A stretch of 64,000 nucleotides of DNA from Steromphala cineraria. Taxonomy: Eukaryota; Mollusca; Gastropoda; Trochida; Trochidae. Under the pieces are notes generated by a model, which worked only from the letters and a program-made list of their open reading frames with translations, ran no database searches and was not told where the DNA came from. Position numbers and translations under genes: made by a program. The DNA lies in assembly GCA_916613615.1 (NCBI GenBank), contig OU744730.1, forward strand, positions 32,026,815 to 32,090,814, written 5' to 3'. The first letter of the stretch is position 1, and every line of letters starts with the position of its first letter. Shown here in pieces: positions 1 to 12,019 of the stretch.

Positions 1-318
1 ACAGTCCGCTCAAAATAAATTATGTTTTTCTGAAAGTTTCTTGCAGTTTATCACAATGATAGGTATCCTCTTTATCGGGGGCTCAAGTTCATTTCCAAAC
101 AGAAAAAAATAAACAAACGTTATATCATAAAAGAATACTCTCAAGCTTTAAAATGATACATTAACTGAGGAAATCCATTGAAACCTATGTCGCTATGGAT
201 TCTTGCTGCAAATGTACATGCAAGTGATCTGGAATCCACTTACACACTGTAGTCTGTACCTCAATTAGGGAGTCTATTTCACAAGTTACAAAATATTATT
301 TGTTTAATAGAAAAATAC

Positions 319-519
319 CTTTTTAAGTGCTCTCTTTGACAACGTTTTCTTGTAGTCATCCAAAGCCTGTTCTTGAACATCATTATCTCCCTTATCGCTG
401 TTATCAGCAGCCTCACTTTCTGCCATTCTGTTTACGTTGTTTGAGTAAAATGCACGTTGAACAATTTTGCTTCTGATTTCTTTCAAAAAGTACTTGCTGG
501 CATTACAGACTAGCTGCAT
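319..519 (-). CDS. First coding exon of a leftward gene (partial), possibly mitochondrial
   Basis: Reading leftward, an ATG at 519 opens 67 codons that end exactly at a consensus-like donor (AAG then GTATTT on the minus strand, exon end at 319), so the intron is phase 0. The rest of the gene lies outside the window. The first 25 or so residues are basic and hydroxylated with almost no acids (MQLVCNASKYFLKEIRSKIV, then RAFYSNN), which resembles a mitochondrial presequence. After that comes an acidic stretch (MAESEAADNSDKGDNDVQEQ) and a basic one. A second ATG begins the acidic stretch and could be an alternative start that gives a non-mitochondrial form. I do not recognise the family. A YY1-type element lies about 130 bp upstream, as is common for housekeeping and mitochondrial-protein genes. 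The exon call rests on donor placement and composition only. Confidence 0.5.
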
Positions 520-647
520 TTATTCAAATACACAAACAAAGAAACTTCTAACAATGTCAATATATTTCAAGCCCGAAATTTAAAGTTTTTTCTTAGTTTA
601 TAAGCTGAATATCGTATCAACATCAAAATAAACACGTTTCAATGGAA

Positions 648-658
648 GCCGCCATCTT
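648..658 (-). promoter_or_regulatory. YY1-type element upstream of the leftward exon
   Basis: The minus strand reads AAGATGGCGGC, a full match to the metazoan YY1 consensus, about 130 bases before the ATG at 519. In many animals this motif sits close to the transcription start of housekeeping genes. Its use here is inferred. Confidence 0.45.
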
Positions 659-1274
659 GTAAAGGGACATAATTAAGACTAACTTAATATAAAGATTGCC
701 GCTACAAATAATGTAATGCAAACTTACTGTCGCAATGCTTTAATATTTCTTAATGCGTCGAATTACTTAAAAAAATGACACCAATTAACTAAAAAAGAGA
801 TTTGCTTTACATCGTATAAATGATTAAGACAAACCACACTAATACATTAAAGCAGCTATAAAAAAAGGTTCAGTATTTTAAAAAAAAATCATATTACGAT
901 CGACAATCACAAAATCTGATACAGAGATATAAATTGTAATGTCGAAAACCAAAGCTTATTCGACGATCTAGCACAAAGGGCATATGATTTTATGAAAGGT
1001 AGGTATAGTACCAAATTAAAAATTAGAAAAAAAAGAAAGACAAATAAAATTCTATAGATCGATGACGAATTTCTATATTTTTAGAGTACTCCTGCTTCAA
1101 ATTAAGCAACCCTTATTTGCCAAAATGTTTCTCTCTGTGAAAAAGCCCACATTAAAGCAGACATTCGTTTTAAATTAGGTCTTAGTAAAATTGTTGAAAT
1201 CACGTACGTACCCTTGTCGCACACCCGTTGACAATAGGGCACTTATTGTCGAAGGTTCAACGGGTTGAACCAGT

Positions 1275-1358
1275 CTAAGTAAACCTAGCCTCAATATTAT
1301 CCGCTTCACTTCTATTACTGAGTGAATCGAATAATATTGAGGCTAGGTTTACTTATAC
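1275..1358. repeat. Short fold-back repeat, same family as 23188-23449
   Basis: The left arm contains taagtaaacctagcctcaat and the right arm is its reverse complement ending at about 1355, separated by about 30 bases. The same arms bound a 262 bp element at 23188-23449, so this is an internally deleted member of an inverted-repeat (MITE-like) family. Confidence 0.75.
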
Positions 1359-1702
1359 TGCGTGTTGAACGTGTACAACATATTTCTGTTTCTAAAAAAA
1401 TCAACTGTTTTATGATATTTGAAATTAAAATTCTTTGATGAAATCGGTGGCTGAATAGTATGAAAGGCGGATGAAATACGTACACAAACATTGTTCTTAT
1501 TTAAGATACACTTTAAATTTCAAAATGCAGATAATATGCGAAAAGAGAACGTCCAAATGAGTAAAAGAGTTATTGTAGCAGACATATATTTATTGTCGCA
1601 TCTTCTATCTCACGCCTTTTCCGGTATTGAAAAAGCTCAAAGTTACGATTAAAAGAGTGATCGCCAAACAGATAGTTAGTTGTCGCATGCCCTGTTTGAA
1701 AG

Positions 1703-1730
1703 GGTATCGTTTCTCTTGCCCCTGAGTGTA
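1703..1730. repeat. Solitary terminal repeat of a Tc1-type MITE
   Basis: The sequence runs from ggtatcgtttctcttgcccc to tgagtgta and matches, with one change, the right terminal repeat of the element at 49311-49902. I did not find the partner end nearby, so this is probably a truncated copy. Confidence 0.6.
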
Positions 1731-2269
1731 GTCACTCCAAAAATTCAATTTGCATATCATAAGTAATTTGTTCAGTTAATAAACCGCACTTTGACAGAAC
1801 ATTTGTTCTCCATGTTAAATTTAGAGAGTCAATGCTAGACTTGCTTGTCAAGAGATTATGTTTTGATATATTGTCATAATATATTTAGATTATTATTATA
1901 CACATCCAAGTGCTTTGAGTTTTCTTCTCGCAGCTTCCCTAATTGTTTCAGTTATATCAAGATATAAGTTGCAACTTCGAACTCGAAGCATTTCTCCCTC
2001 TTCCCAATTTACTACTGATTTAGGACGTAAATTTAGGCACACATACATAGAACAGGCTGCAACAATATCGCTTGACAAACGAAATTGCCACAGAACCATT
2101 GAAAATATCTAAAAGCAAATTAATTTAAAAACACGGATCGAATTAATTTGGTTCACTTGAAAAAAATAGTAATTGTGTGTACAAACGTACGTCTTTTCAA
2201 CTTTCTAATTAATCAATAAATATATCAAGAATGATTTCGTCTTAACAAAATGCTAAAAATAGAAATCCT

Positions 2270-2481
2270 TTCTGTGACGTAACAGAATAGCGACGTCATA
2301 ATGGTAATGACGGCCAACATGGCGGATCTCCTAGCACTATCACCAAGCAACGGGGATTTCTTCGACGTCCGCACTGTGTGTATATAAACAACTGCAGCAG
2401 AAACTCGGCTCATTCTGCGGAAAATCTTCCAAGTGAAAAGTCAAACCTTCAAGTCAGAGCTAGCTAATTCGTGACGTCACA
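2270..2481 (+). promoter_or_regulatory. Promoter and 5' UTR of the 149-aa gene
   Basis: A TATA box (TATATAAA, 2381-2388) lies about 94 bp before the ATG at 2482. A perfect CRE palindrome TGACGTCA is at 2472-2479, three bases before the start codon. Near-CRE sites (gtgacgtaa near 2274, cgacgtcat near 2292, cgacgtcc near 2363) and a YY1-like AACATGGCGGA near 2316 lie upstream. A TATA box plus CRE/ATF sites suggests an inducible promoter (inference). Confidence 0.55.
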
Positions 2482-5400
2482 ATGACGATTCGCAGATGTC
2501 GAACTGATGACGAAAAGATTGCTCAGAAGCGAGAACGACTGCTGATGCTGCGCATGGCACCAGAAGATGGTAAAAATATCTTATCACTAATATATTAAGA
2601 TGATGTTATGAATTAATAGGCTTTACACATAGTTAAAGGAATATTCCAATGAAAAATGAAAAAGAGCCTTTTAAAACAATGTTTATGGATAAATCCTTCA
2701 ACTTTGGCTAATAATTTTTAGCTAAATCACCAAATCTGCAATAAAAATTCAAAGTTGGGAAAAATCAAGTTTACCGGCATTGATGGGGGACTCCATATAT
2801 TGCTATCTCGAACGGTAAACGAGAGCGAGAAACAACGGGAATATGACGTCAAGACACACCACGAAATTAGGAGACGCCGTTAGATTCAATGGTGGGCGGT
2901 GACGGCCCGTCAAATATTAGACGATCATGCTCGCCTCGGTACTAGCTCCCCTACGCTCCGCAGTTACCGAAACGGAGGTTGACCGGAGATAGTCACGGCG
3001 AGCATACATCGTCTAGTCAAATATGAGACTGTAACAACCGTCACGACTTCAGTAAAGACATGCCGGGTCCAGAATATTCTACTTCTATGATGCCCAAAGC
3101 AATAAATAAATATTTCTGACCAGCAGACTGCTGCAAAACTTCAGTACAGTTTGGAAAAGATTTCCCATGTGCGGACGTCACAAGGTTTGAACACTGACCA
3201 CTGTCATTTTTTAGAATTTTTATAAGCTATAGACACCATACATAAGGTTGAAATAAAGTGTTAAATGACTTTGCTTAAATAAGTGCATTTAAAAAAAAAC
3301 CTAAATGTAACATAGAATAATTATTTATTGATTATATCACTCGAAAAAAAAGACCTATTGACATGATCTTGTCGAAGCGAATCCTAAAAAGCGAATCCGC
3401 GATGATGGTGGTATGGTTCGTAATCAAAATGAAATTGTTTATATCAATCAAAACACGTTTGATAAATTTGAAAGATGGCATTTTCTATGTTGGCATTGAC
3501 TTCTCGTTTTTAATACATACATCTTGGCTTGTTTGAGGATGAAAATATTTTTCTATTTATTTAGTTGTCGCCGATACGAAACCAATTTTGATTACGAATC
3601 ACTGAGGCGCACATGCTGTATGAAATATTATCGGAATGATTGTTAATGATTCCTTATGTTCACATATCATACCATGTTGATTATTTTCCAAAGGTATTTC
3701 TGCTAAACAATACGTAACGAAATTAAAATGGAATTATAAGATATCATTAGTATACTAAAACAATCAGGAAGGAATGGTGTTTTGAATAATATTAAAGATC
3801 TATCAACTCATCAGTATTAAAGTAATACAAAATATTATACTCACAAAGTTTCTTTATATCATTGTTTTTTTATCTAAGTTGCTATGATGTAGCTGAATAA
3901 TCCATATTTGTTTGGAGTTTTCTCATTATTATATCTTTTAGTAAATAAAATTATTTAACTTACAACTATGATTTTTTATATTCACAGAAGGATATGATTT
4001 TAATGATAACAATGCACAAATTATCACAACGTATGTCTCTTAATTAAATCTTCAAATTATTTTACAAAATACTAGATTTACGTTATTTATGCATGTTTTA
4101 CATTGAATATTCCCTTTTATATTTATTTTTAAATAATACAATGATTCTAACACGTTCATAACAAAAAAGATTTTTCCCTTTTCAAACTGACTAGAGGGTT
4201 TTTGAAAATCCACAGATTGAATGTGAAAGAGTGCCAAATTTTTAAAGAAAACCTATCGTAGTAACTCTGTGAAAATAAAATATTAAAAAATATAATTTCT
4301 TATTTTTGGAAATATAAAAAAAAAAAAGACATGCAAAGGTCTTAGTGATTGATAATAGGCCTATGTATATAACAGATAAATCATTGATATGCACGTTTGA
4401 TGTATCAAAATTCAAGGAAACGTTTTCTACTTTGAAAGTGTAAATTTTATATAAAAAGGAGTAGTTATAGAGTACGTCAACATCTTTCAGGTAAACATAC
4501 CATGTTTTAATAAGAAAATATACAAAGAACACGACAAGATATAGAGTAAAGTCCTCAAATTCCTTGATCGTTTTTAAAAACATTTATTTATTTATTTATT
4601 TTCTGTGGCTTTATTAAAATAGAAATGTGACTATATAAAAACAGTAAATGTTAATATGAGTAAGGTATATAAAAATGATGAATATAATGCTGAAAAAGTA
4701 TGGTACTGAATTAATTCATTATTTAATTCATTTCAAAATTCAAATTACTGCGCTAGCAAACTTTGTACATTTTCTTTTGATTCAATGCAGAATTTTAGTT
4801 TGAAAAATGGTTAAACCAAATAACAAGATAGGAACAAATTAAAGGGTTAAATGTGTTTTGATTATAATTTGGCAAGTACCCCGCATTCGCTTACAATATT
4901 AGAACTGTGTCAATAAAACAATTGCATTTTCAATCAAATTCAAATAGATACAATCAAACGAACGAGACATATTTTTGTTGCATATTTAATGAATACTAGT
5001 GTAAAGCATTTGTCAGAGCGTATTTTTAAAAAAAAAGTTCAAATGATAAAACCAAATGTGCGAGATAAGGAAAGTTATATTTTCTTGGTGTATTTTATTT
5101 CAGAAGTGCCTACACTTAAACAACTCTTCACACTCTGGGATTCTCTCCTGTACTCTGATGCAGATTTACCGCTACCAATGTGTATATGTAACAGGTAAAT
5201 ATCATCTAAGTTTCTTTGTCATTTATTCATATTTTTCATTTTGGTGAATTAACTTTCATTTAAAAACAATGAAAATGCAATTTGAGAAAACTGCTTCGCT
5301 TGTTTAAGAATGCCCCTCTTGAGACAAAATCCCTGCTTTGTATTAAGCCTATTGTATCATAGATACATTAATTTTTCCCCATTCAATTATTAATTCATCC

Positions 5401-5904
5401 AATTCTGTTCTGCTAAGCAATATTTGTCTAAGTGCCTTTAGATTCTTTATTTCAACATAAAGGCTATAGGCGCATGTGAATGAATATAGATAGTTTGGTC
5501 CTCTTGCCCCGCATTGCAAATCTATATCATGTTCAATGAGTTGCCTCATTGCCTGAAAAGTAAAAACAACCAATAAACAGTTTGATGACACTTTGATGTT
5601 AACCATTCCTGAAAGTTCTGGTACCATTTACAGGTCTGAGAGTGTCAGCAGCGAGCAGGAGACTCCGATTCCCCCCAGACATGGAATGAGATCTGGAGAT
5701 GTCAGGAATAGAGTCGCAGACTGGATCAGCAAAGTTCCAATTCCAGACACGAGGGAAATCCTTCTGGCTGACGTCAATGACATGTCTGCGACTGTTGAAT
5801 CTAACGAGCCAATCACAGCGCCGAGAAGAAAGAGTGGATTCTCCCTCAAGAAATTCTTCAGAAGAATTGGACGATCATTCCGCGGTGTATTGGCAAAAAA
5901 ATGA
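2482..5904 (+). CDS. Three-exon gene for a 149-aa protein with a basic C-terminal helix
   Basis: Exon 1 is 2482-2569 (ATG in context CACAATGA, donor GTAAAA). Exon 2 is 5104-5194, preceded by a pyrimidine tract ending in TTTCAG and followed by GTAAAT. Exon 3 is 5634-5904, preceded by TTTACAG and ending in TGA. Phases agree across both introns (GAT then G|AA, and AG|G giving Arg), yielding 149 residues. Exon 1 is charged and helical. Exon 2 carries a hydrophobic LFTLWDSLLYSD segment. Exon 3 has a Ser/Glu start, a middle RNRVADWISKVPIPDTRE segment, and a strongly basic amphipathic end, KSGFSLKKFFRRIGRSFRG. No signal peptide is visible. The tail could bind acidic membrane lipid or nucleic acid (inference). 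I do not recognise the family. The model depends on phase agreement and splice consensus and has no transcript support here. Confidence 0.6.
2570..5103 (+). other. Intron 1 of the 149-aa gene
   Basis: AT-rich intron of about 2.5 kb. It holds a small inverted repeat (2917-3016), one CRE match (2844-2851) and an exon-like segment at 3988-4030 that would break the frame if included. No other coding signal is seen. Confidence 0.5.
2917..3016. repeat. Imperfect hairpin
   Basis: Left arm ttagacgatcatgctcgcc pairs with right arm ggcgagcatacatcgtctag across about 60 bases, with one or two mismatches. It may be the remnant of a small inverted-repeat transposon. Confidence 0.5.
5349..5552 (-). pseudogene. 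Possible degenerate ankyrin-like terminal exon, antisense in intron 2
   Basis: On the minus strand a good acceptor (pyrimidine-rich, TTTTCAG) precedes 5552, and the frame stays open to a stop at 5349. The peptide starts AMRQLIEHDIDLQ and continues with YSLYVEIKNLKALRQILLSR, which has the spacing of an ankyrin helix pair. It lies inside intron 2 of the rightward gene and no upstream exon is evident. It may be a relic, or the last exon of an overlapping gene. Confidence 0.25.
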
Positions 5905-8160
5905 ACATATCATGTTTCTTGTGACCTGTATATAAACTTTGTTGAAACGAATCATGTATAAAACTGTTGAATTTAGGTGATGTTTTTGTTGTTACTGATG
6001 ATCACGATGATGATGCCGTTATTCAACTGATGATAATAGATAATGTTTCTTTAACAAGCGTTCAATCTCGAATCGTCTAAATTGATTTGTGAATATATTA
6101 ATCTGAGTTTACGTTGAAAGTCAATTCTGAGATTTCTCGTAAGGATATAGTTCTTAGATCTCTGGTAAAGAAAAAACCCTAAAGAGTTCTAGTTTGGGAA
6201 ACGTTTCCATCTTGGTTTGCTAGTTATTCATATCTTCTGATATGGGTTGTAGATATCAAAATCTTAAATTTTGGATGAATATCTCCAAGAATTGTCTAGC
6301 GAAGAGGCATCTGTCATCCGTATTTCCTTTAATTGGGACAGGCACCTGCACACTTAAATAGCGGGATTACAGGTGATATGAATACGGGCCCGGGGGGAGA
6401 GGGGCCCGGGCCCCTATAAGAGGAAATACAATACTTCTAACTTTTCGCGTTACACCTATCTATTGAATATGCAAACTATGCGTTTTCAATGAAGTTACAC
6501 AAGGGAGAGAACTTTGTTCACGTTATTTGAGTAGATATGCATTGAGTCGAAAATTTCAAAAAAGCTTCTGTACCTACATGCTCTACCCACAGAGGCAGAT
6601 CAAGTCATGAAATGTTGATACAGCCTCTGTTCTAGTACGCCGACTGTGTGGGATAGAATACGAATTGCCTGATTGGAGGCAAACAAAGTTAGTTGTGCAA
6701 TCAGCGACGCTTTTCTAATATCACCTGATTGACTAACTGATTCATTGCAAAAGCATTGTCATATGAACCACCCTTCCCATGCGAGAAGCGATGCCATTCG
6801 ATAAAGAAATTCAAACTGATTGTGGTGCAATGTTTTTTTCCGCCAGGGGCAACTGCCGGAACCCGCGGAGTTCGGCATATTAGAACAGAGGCTGTATCGA
6901 CATTGCATGACTTGATCTGCCTCTGTGGGCAGAGAATGCAGTACCTAGTCAACTCCAAATAAGTCTTAGCTTTCGCTACGAGAATCTTTTTGTGAGATGC
7001 TGATTGTCTGTAAACAGATAAAGTCGAACTCTATTCTTATCCATCTTCCCACGGCAAGGTAAAACGTATCGAGCAACTCCTCGTTTAGACCTTGCCATCA
7101 CAAGGTAGAAAACTGGTGATCCGGAGCAGCGACACCTATCGTGATCACGAGTTACGCACCTTATCAGCTCTTTCAACAATAACCAATGCAATTGCCGTTT
7201 ACATTCGGAACAAATTCAAAATACTAACAGACGATCTTTTTGAAAACTATCCGAGTGAAATTTAATTTTGAACTTCAGTCCGCATGGTTATTTTTATGTT
7301 TTTGATGAGCACCGAGAATGCAGAGAAGACAAACATTAATGTATCACTCAAATAAAGTGTTTCTCTCTCTTGTAAAACGCATACGCATTTCAAATCGGTT
7401 CATTTAACATGCTGTCTTCTGATTGGACTATGCTACTTCCGTGCAGTGGGTTGAAATGCTAGCACAGAAATTACGACCAAAGATGTCAAGGGAGGAATGG
7501 GAAAGATTAGAAACTTTTTCGTTTCGACCGTGACGTTGTGAAGATGACTCTTATCAAACTATATAATATCTGAATTTTTAACTTAGATCATAACATGCAG
7601 CATTTTCTAAGAATTGATCAACCAATTCGCGAAACAAACACAATTCTATATAAAAGATCATACTTGTACTAATACTCACAATATTGTGTTAAAGTATTTG
7701 TAAAGGAGAATGGTATTTACAATAAGGAAATAATACTTAAATATGGTCCCTGAAAAGAGTTCATGACTAATTATATTATTTTAATTTTTGATTTAAAACA
7801 AAAAAAGGGAGCCCCGAACAATACTTATGTCTAAAGCTGAGGCATCTAGACTTGCCAACATTTCCTAGGCTAAGATGCTCCTTTGGTTATTTTTGCTTTA
7901 GGTTCCGGATAACAGACTATATAAGGAAATTATGACGTATTCCTTTTATATGTTTGCTGAACGATGTGTGGACCAAACCCTTAAATAGATGGAACACAAC
8001 TCTCAGAATATGATCTGACAAAGTCATGTCATGTGACCTTTTATTGCAGCCAATCAGCGATTGAGCTTGAACATTTTCCGCATCTAGACAGGCGTATGAT
8101 TGGTGGAACGATGTAAGGTTGAAGGGCACAAATTCATTAGAATAACAATGTTAAAAGGAG
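5905..8160. other. Non-coding flank
   Basis: This is the 3' flank of the 149-aa gene. It contains a short GC-rich block near 6385-6420 (runs of GGGCCC followed by ataagaggaaatacaata, resembling the repeats at 10.7-10.9 kb) and the fold-back repeat at 6570-6946. The short open frames here are not supported. Confidence 0.5.
6570..6946. repeat. Long fold-back element, arms of about 75 bp
   Basis: The left arm (about 6570-6646) includes cagaggcagatcaagtcatg and cagcctctgttcta. The right arm (about 6869-6946) is its reverse complement with few mismatches, around a spacer of about 220 bases. This is typical of a fold-back MITE. No transposase is present. Confidence 0.75.
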
Positions 8161-8616
8161 GTCAGAAGGGGTATAGGGAAGTACCATTCTTAATCAAGAA
8201 ACACAGCGAGAAATAGTTAGGTTCGATAAGATTTTAATGAGATTAATAATTTTTTCATCCTCGTAAATCCGGTAGGGAAATTAACTTGAGTCATCTAGGC
8301 AGCTCCCAAAATGTCAGAAGGGGTATAGGGAAGTACCATTCTAAATCAAGTAACACAGCGAGAAATAGTTAGGTTCGATAAGATTTAAATGAGATTGATA
8401 GTTTTTTCATCCTCGTAAATCCGGTAGAGAACTTAACTTGAGTCATCTATGCATCTCCCAAAATGTCAGAAGGGGTATAGGGAAGTACCATTCTCAATCA
8501 AGAAACACAGCGAGAAATAGTAAGGTTCGATAATATTTTAATGAGATTGATAGTATTTTCATCCTCGTAAATCCGATAGGGAACTTAGCTTGATTTATCT
8601 AGATATCTCCCGAAAT
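8161..8616 (+). repeat. Three tandem copies of a 152 bp unit
   Basis: Copies begin at 8161, 8313 and 8465 with gtcagaaggggtatagggaa and are spaced exactly 152 bases apart. They differ by scattered substitutions, with the third copy the most diverged at its end. No coding potential is seen. Confidence 0.85.
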
Positions 8617-8839
8617 GTCAAATAGCGTCAGAGGTAAATTATTTTTCATTTGCGAATGCATTTCACTTCATTATAGCACCAAGTTTACCATAATACTACA
8701 TCAACGTTATTATTGCACACTTTGTAATCGATAACGGATAGTTATACTATTTCTCTTTTCGTCAATATGTTACATTTTTATTTGTTGAATTTTACTGTAA
8801 TGGTACAAAGTGTAAAAGTGACAAGTTTAATATTTATAT

Positions 8840-9026
8840 TGGACTTTTGGCACCCTACAAACACAGTACACTCCCATTTCAGGTCGAGATTTATCGGTAT
8901 CTTGCTGAGCACCGAAAAAGGAATAGCCATCTCAAATTACTTCTGATTTGACGCAAACGGGTTTCGAACCCCGACCTCCGGGACGATGACCGAGACCAGA
9001 CGCTCTACCAACTGAGCTACTGAGGT
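8840..9026 (-). mobile_element. tRNA-derived SINE
   Basis: On the minus strand the head (9026 to about 8951) contains a box A (TAGCTCAGTTGG) and a box B (GGTTCGAACCC), the internal RNA polymerase III promoter. The T-stem does not pair cleanly, so this is a tRNA-like SINE head and not a working tRNA. Downstream on the same strand is a body of about 110 bases including tttttcggtgctcagcaag. Confidence 0.65.
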
Positions 9027-10670
9027 AAGCAAACTACAAAATATTTAGAAGATAAATAATTGCGTTTGTTAAATTTCCGGGACCCATTGTTATTCAACAA
9101 ATGCAAATTGAATAGCGAACGAATATTAGGAGAATCAGAACAATTTAATTTTGGGGGTGTTCGTTACCATTCAACACTGGGAAATCCTTAAAATCAACCA
9201 ATCAGAAACAAGTATTTACCGGAGTCATGTTACAATATTGGTTAGCAATCTTCAATGACCCCTGATTATTGAAGCACGGTAAACAATTGAGTAATAATCA
9301 ATATTAGCGAAAGTCCAATTGAAATTATGTTGTTATGGAAAAATAATTTGCTGATCGCTTAAATAAAAATCTGTCTCTGAAAGAGAGTAATTGTTAAGAC
9401 ATTTATGCGAGCTTTTGCACATGGATGGTATCTGCATGGTAGTAACTTCTTTGAGTGGCATTTAGAAGTTGGATGTCAAATAAGGACGAATATTTTATGG
9501 ATGACAACTTCATTATTCTAAATACTCATAATAAATAAAATTGTAAACCATAAACTTGATAAATTTATTGTGTCGTGTGGACGTATTAGTAAAGAAGCTA
9601 TTTTTGGGGGAAAATGCAATCCTCAAACGATAACAGATTGTAGCATGTTTAGCTTATGTTTAGTTTACTATATGCGTTTTTACGCTTTGCCTTTGATTGT
9701 TATTCTTTCTTTAGGGTTTAAGATTAAAAATTTTGTTGTAAGAAAACACCATAATCGAATCACATAACACGCACCAAACTATTGAATTTTTATTACGGGT
9801 TTCAAAGTGAGTCACGGTCGACCTTCAAACCCAGATTATAACCATAGCAGTGTAAGCTAATATAAAATATGCGTCCCGACTCCCTAATTTTGTCTTTATC
9901 ATTATGCCGACATCTACTTTTAAATAGATTGCGCCAGACGGTTTGGTTGAGTTACAGTGTAGGTCAAAGTTTTTATTTTAGCAGCTGACTTTGCACTCAG
10001 CATACGGCCAGTTAATTGATTTGTTAAAATGTCACAATGACATCTTGTAATCAGATCGATAACATCAGAGACCCGATATCACGGAAGGCTGAAATATGTC
10101 AGCTCCCTTTTTATTCTACAGCATAAATTTGAGGGGCGTTTCTCCCGGATGCCTTAGGCTATACCCCAGATACTTGGGTAATCCGGGACGCAGTGGCGTA
10201 TATTCATTGCCGCTGGTCGGTACATATATTCTAAGTAAGTACTGGGCTACTATTCATTCATTTTTGTGCAAAAACAAGGTTGACTTTTAAACAGCATGTA
10301 TAATATATTTATCTATATTTCTATTTCATAAGCAGGGGCATGTAATGCATGAAGCGACATGCAAAACGCTTTGTTCTATTAATAGAGATTCAACATGGCG
10401 TCATATTAGACAAATATCTTGCCGGCGTTATAAGCTTATGTTTGTTATGTGTAACGGATAAATTTGACAGCGTTGCTATATATGAAGTTTCCAGTCGACT
10501 TAATTGTCGCTAAACATGTAATTAAAATACCCTTATCTTTATTAAATTAATTGAAGGGGCTTCCGTACTCTACAGCTTAGGCCTATGCATAATACCGCAA
10601 TATGCAATTTGTCTTCAATCGTTATTAGAGAATGCATTCTTCTTTTGGCACCGGAATATTCCATATGATG
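9027..10670. other. Non-coding stretch with nothing recognised
   Basis: AT-rich sequence. I see no supported gene, RNA or repeat apart from occasional short open frames. Confidence 0.4.
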
Positions 10671-10674
10671 ACAA

Positions 10675-10915
10675 TTGATCTTATTGGAGGCCCGGCGCTT
10701 ATTTCTTTCATTGAAAATTGAAGTTTGTGTTAGACAGTGTTTTTCAATGAATATGTGTAAAATGTTTACTAAGGGACGTTAATTCATTGGTTTGGACACG
10801 GCGTTTATTAGAGACCCGGCGCTTATTTTCTCAACTAACTATGACCCCCGGCGCTTATTAGAGGCCCGGAGCTTTTTGCAGATCCGGCGCTTATTAGAGG
10901 AAATACAGTAATCAT
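10675..10915 (+). repeat. Degenerate repeats of a cggcgcttattagag motif
   Basis: About five copies of cccggcgcttatt(agag) occur at irregular spacing, the last followed by gaaatacagta. A related end occurs near 6405-6433. They look like decayed ends of a DNA transposon, but I cannot name the family. Confidence 0.4.
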
Positions 10916-11129
10916 AGCCGGTTTCACATATGGCTCAGTTCATATATAAATGTATTGGGTATATGAAAAGTTAGGGCATTATATATTCAAATGTTAATCT
11001 GTTAGACTTAATGTTAGTTTGTGTTAGTGTAAGTTAATTTAATAAGATTTTATTTTTATATACCTGAACCCCGTAGTCGATAATGTAAGGCAAGGTTTAT
11101 TTTCTACTTCCAATATATGGATTCTGCCC

Positions 11130-11487
11130 TTAAAGGGGCAGTCCCACGTTTTAGGAGGAATATAAGATGTCAGAAAAATATAAATAAATGTTTCTTATTG
11201 AAAGACAATGTTTTCAAAGTAAATAAAGCAGTTATCAATCGAATAATTTTAAAGTTCAGCTATGCGATTATGTTTTCTTACACAAAGTGAATTAAAAGTG
11301 TTCACACAAAAATGGCCGCCAATTGACTTGATGTGAATCTTTATAATTTGTTCTCTGACTATGGATGATTGGTTTGCGTAAAGAGATTTTTGACACTATC
11401 CAAAAACATACATTTACCTTTAACGTGCAATTATCAGTGAAAAAATAAAAATAAATATTTTCAAAAAACGTGTTTCTGCCCATTTAA
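11130..11487 (+). mobile_element. TTAA-flanked MITE, copy 1
   Basis: Starts ttaaaggggcagtcccacg and ends tgcccatttaa. The interior carries the family blocks gaaagacaatg and gtgttcacacaaaaatggcc. TTAA at the borders fits piggyBac-type target choice (inference). No coding sequence. Confidence 0.75.
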
Positions 11488-11678
11488 CACTTCAGCAAGA
11501 ACGATGATACCTTTATTTAGCCAGACAGAATAGCAGGTTATGAAATATACAAACTATTTGATAACGATTCAGATAGTAGTTTTTCATATGCTACAGCATT
11601 TCTATATTAACTTACACATGCATAGGGTTCAAATAGAAGGGCAATATATCATTGATTTTCCAAGTTATAAACCATGTT

Positions 11679-12019
11679 TTAAAGGGACAGTAGCACGTTT
11701 TAATGGGAATATTAGGTGATGTCAGGCAACTGAAAATGATTGGTTCCATTGAAAGACAATGTATTTAAACTTAATAAAGCAGTAATAAATCAAACAAATA
11801 ATGTAAAGTTTAATCATGCAATTCCTTTTTCTTATAGAAAATCAATTAAAGGTGTTCACACAAAAATGGCTGCCAATGGACTTAATGTGAATCTTAATAG
11901 TTTATCCTTTGACTCTGGGTGATTGGTTTGTGTAATGAGATGTTTGACACGATCAAAATAATACATTTAGCAATAACTTAAAATATCAAATTATCAAAAA
12001 CATGCTACTGCCCCTTTAA
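11679..12019 (+). mobile_element. TTAA-flanked MITE, copy 2
   Basis: Starts ttaaagggacagtagcacg and ends catgctactgcccctttaa, with the same interior blocks and orientation as copy 1, which lies about 190 bases to the left. Confidence 0.8.

Larger units (their letters stand above)
520..2269. other. Intergenic, AT-rich
   Basis: This stretch separates two divergent genes. It holds a small fold-back repeat at 1275-1358 and one solitary transposon end at 1703-1730. I see no convincing coding sequence; the short open frames near 1.9-2.1 kb on both strands mirror each other and lack splice or start support. Confidence 0.5.

Noticed and set aside
3988..4030. Exon-like segment with TTCACAG before and GTATGT after
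   Set aside because: Its length is not a multiple of three and including it gives an early stop in the next exon, while skipping it keeps the frame. It could be a poison exon.
8951..9026. Functional tRNA gene
   Set aside because: Box A and box B are present but the T-stem and anticodon arm do not pair properly and a SINE-like body follows.
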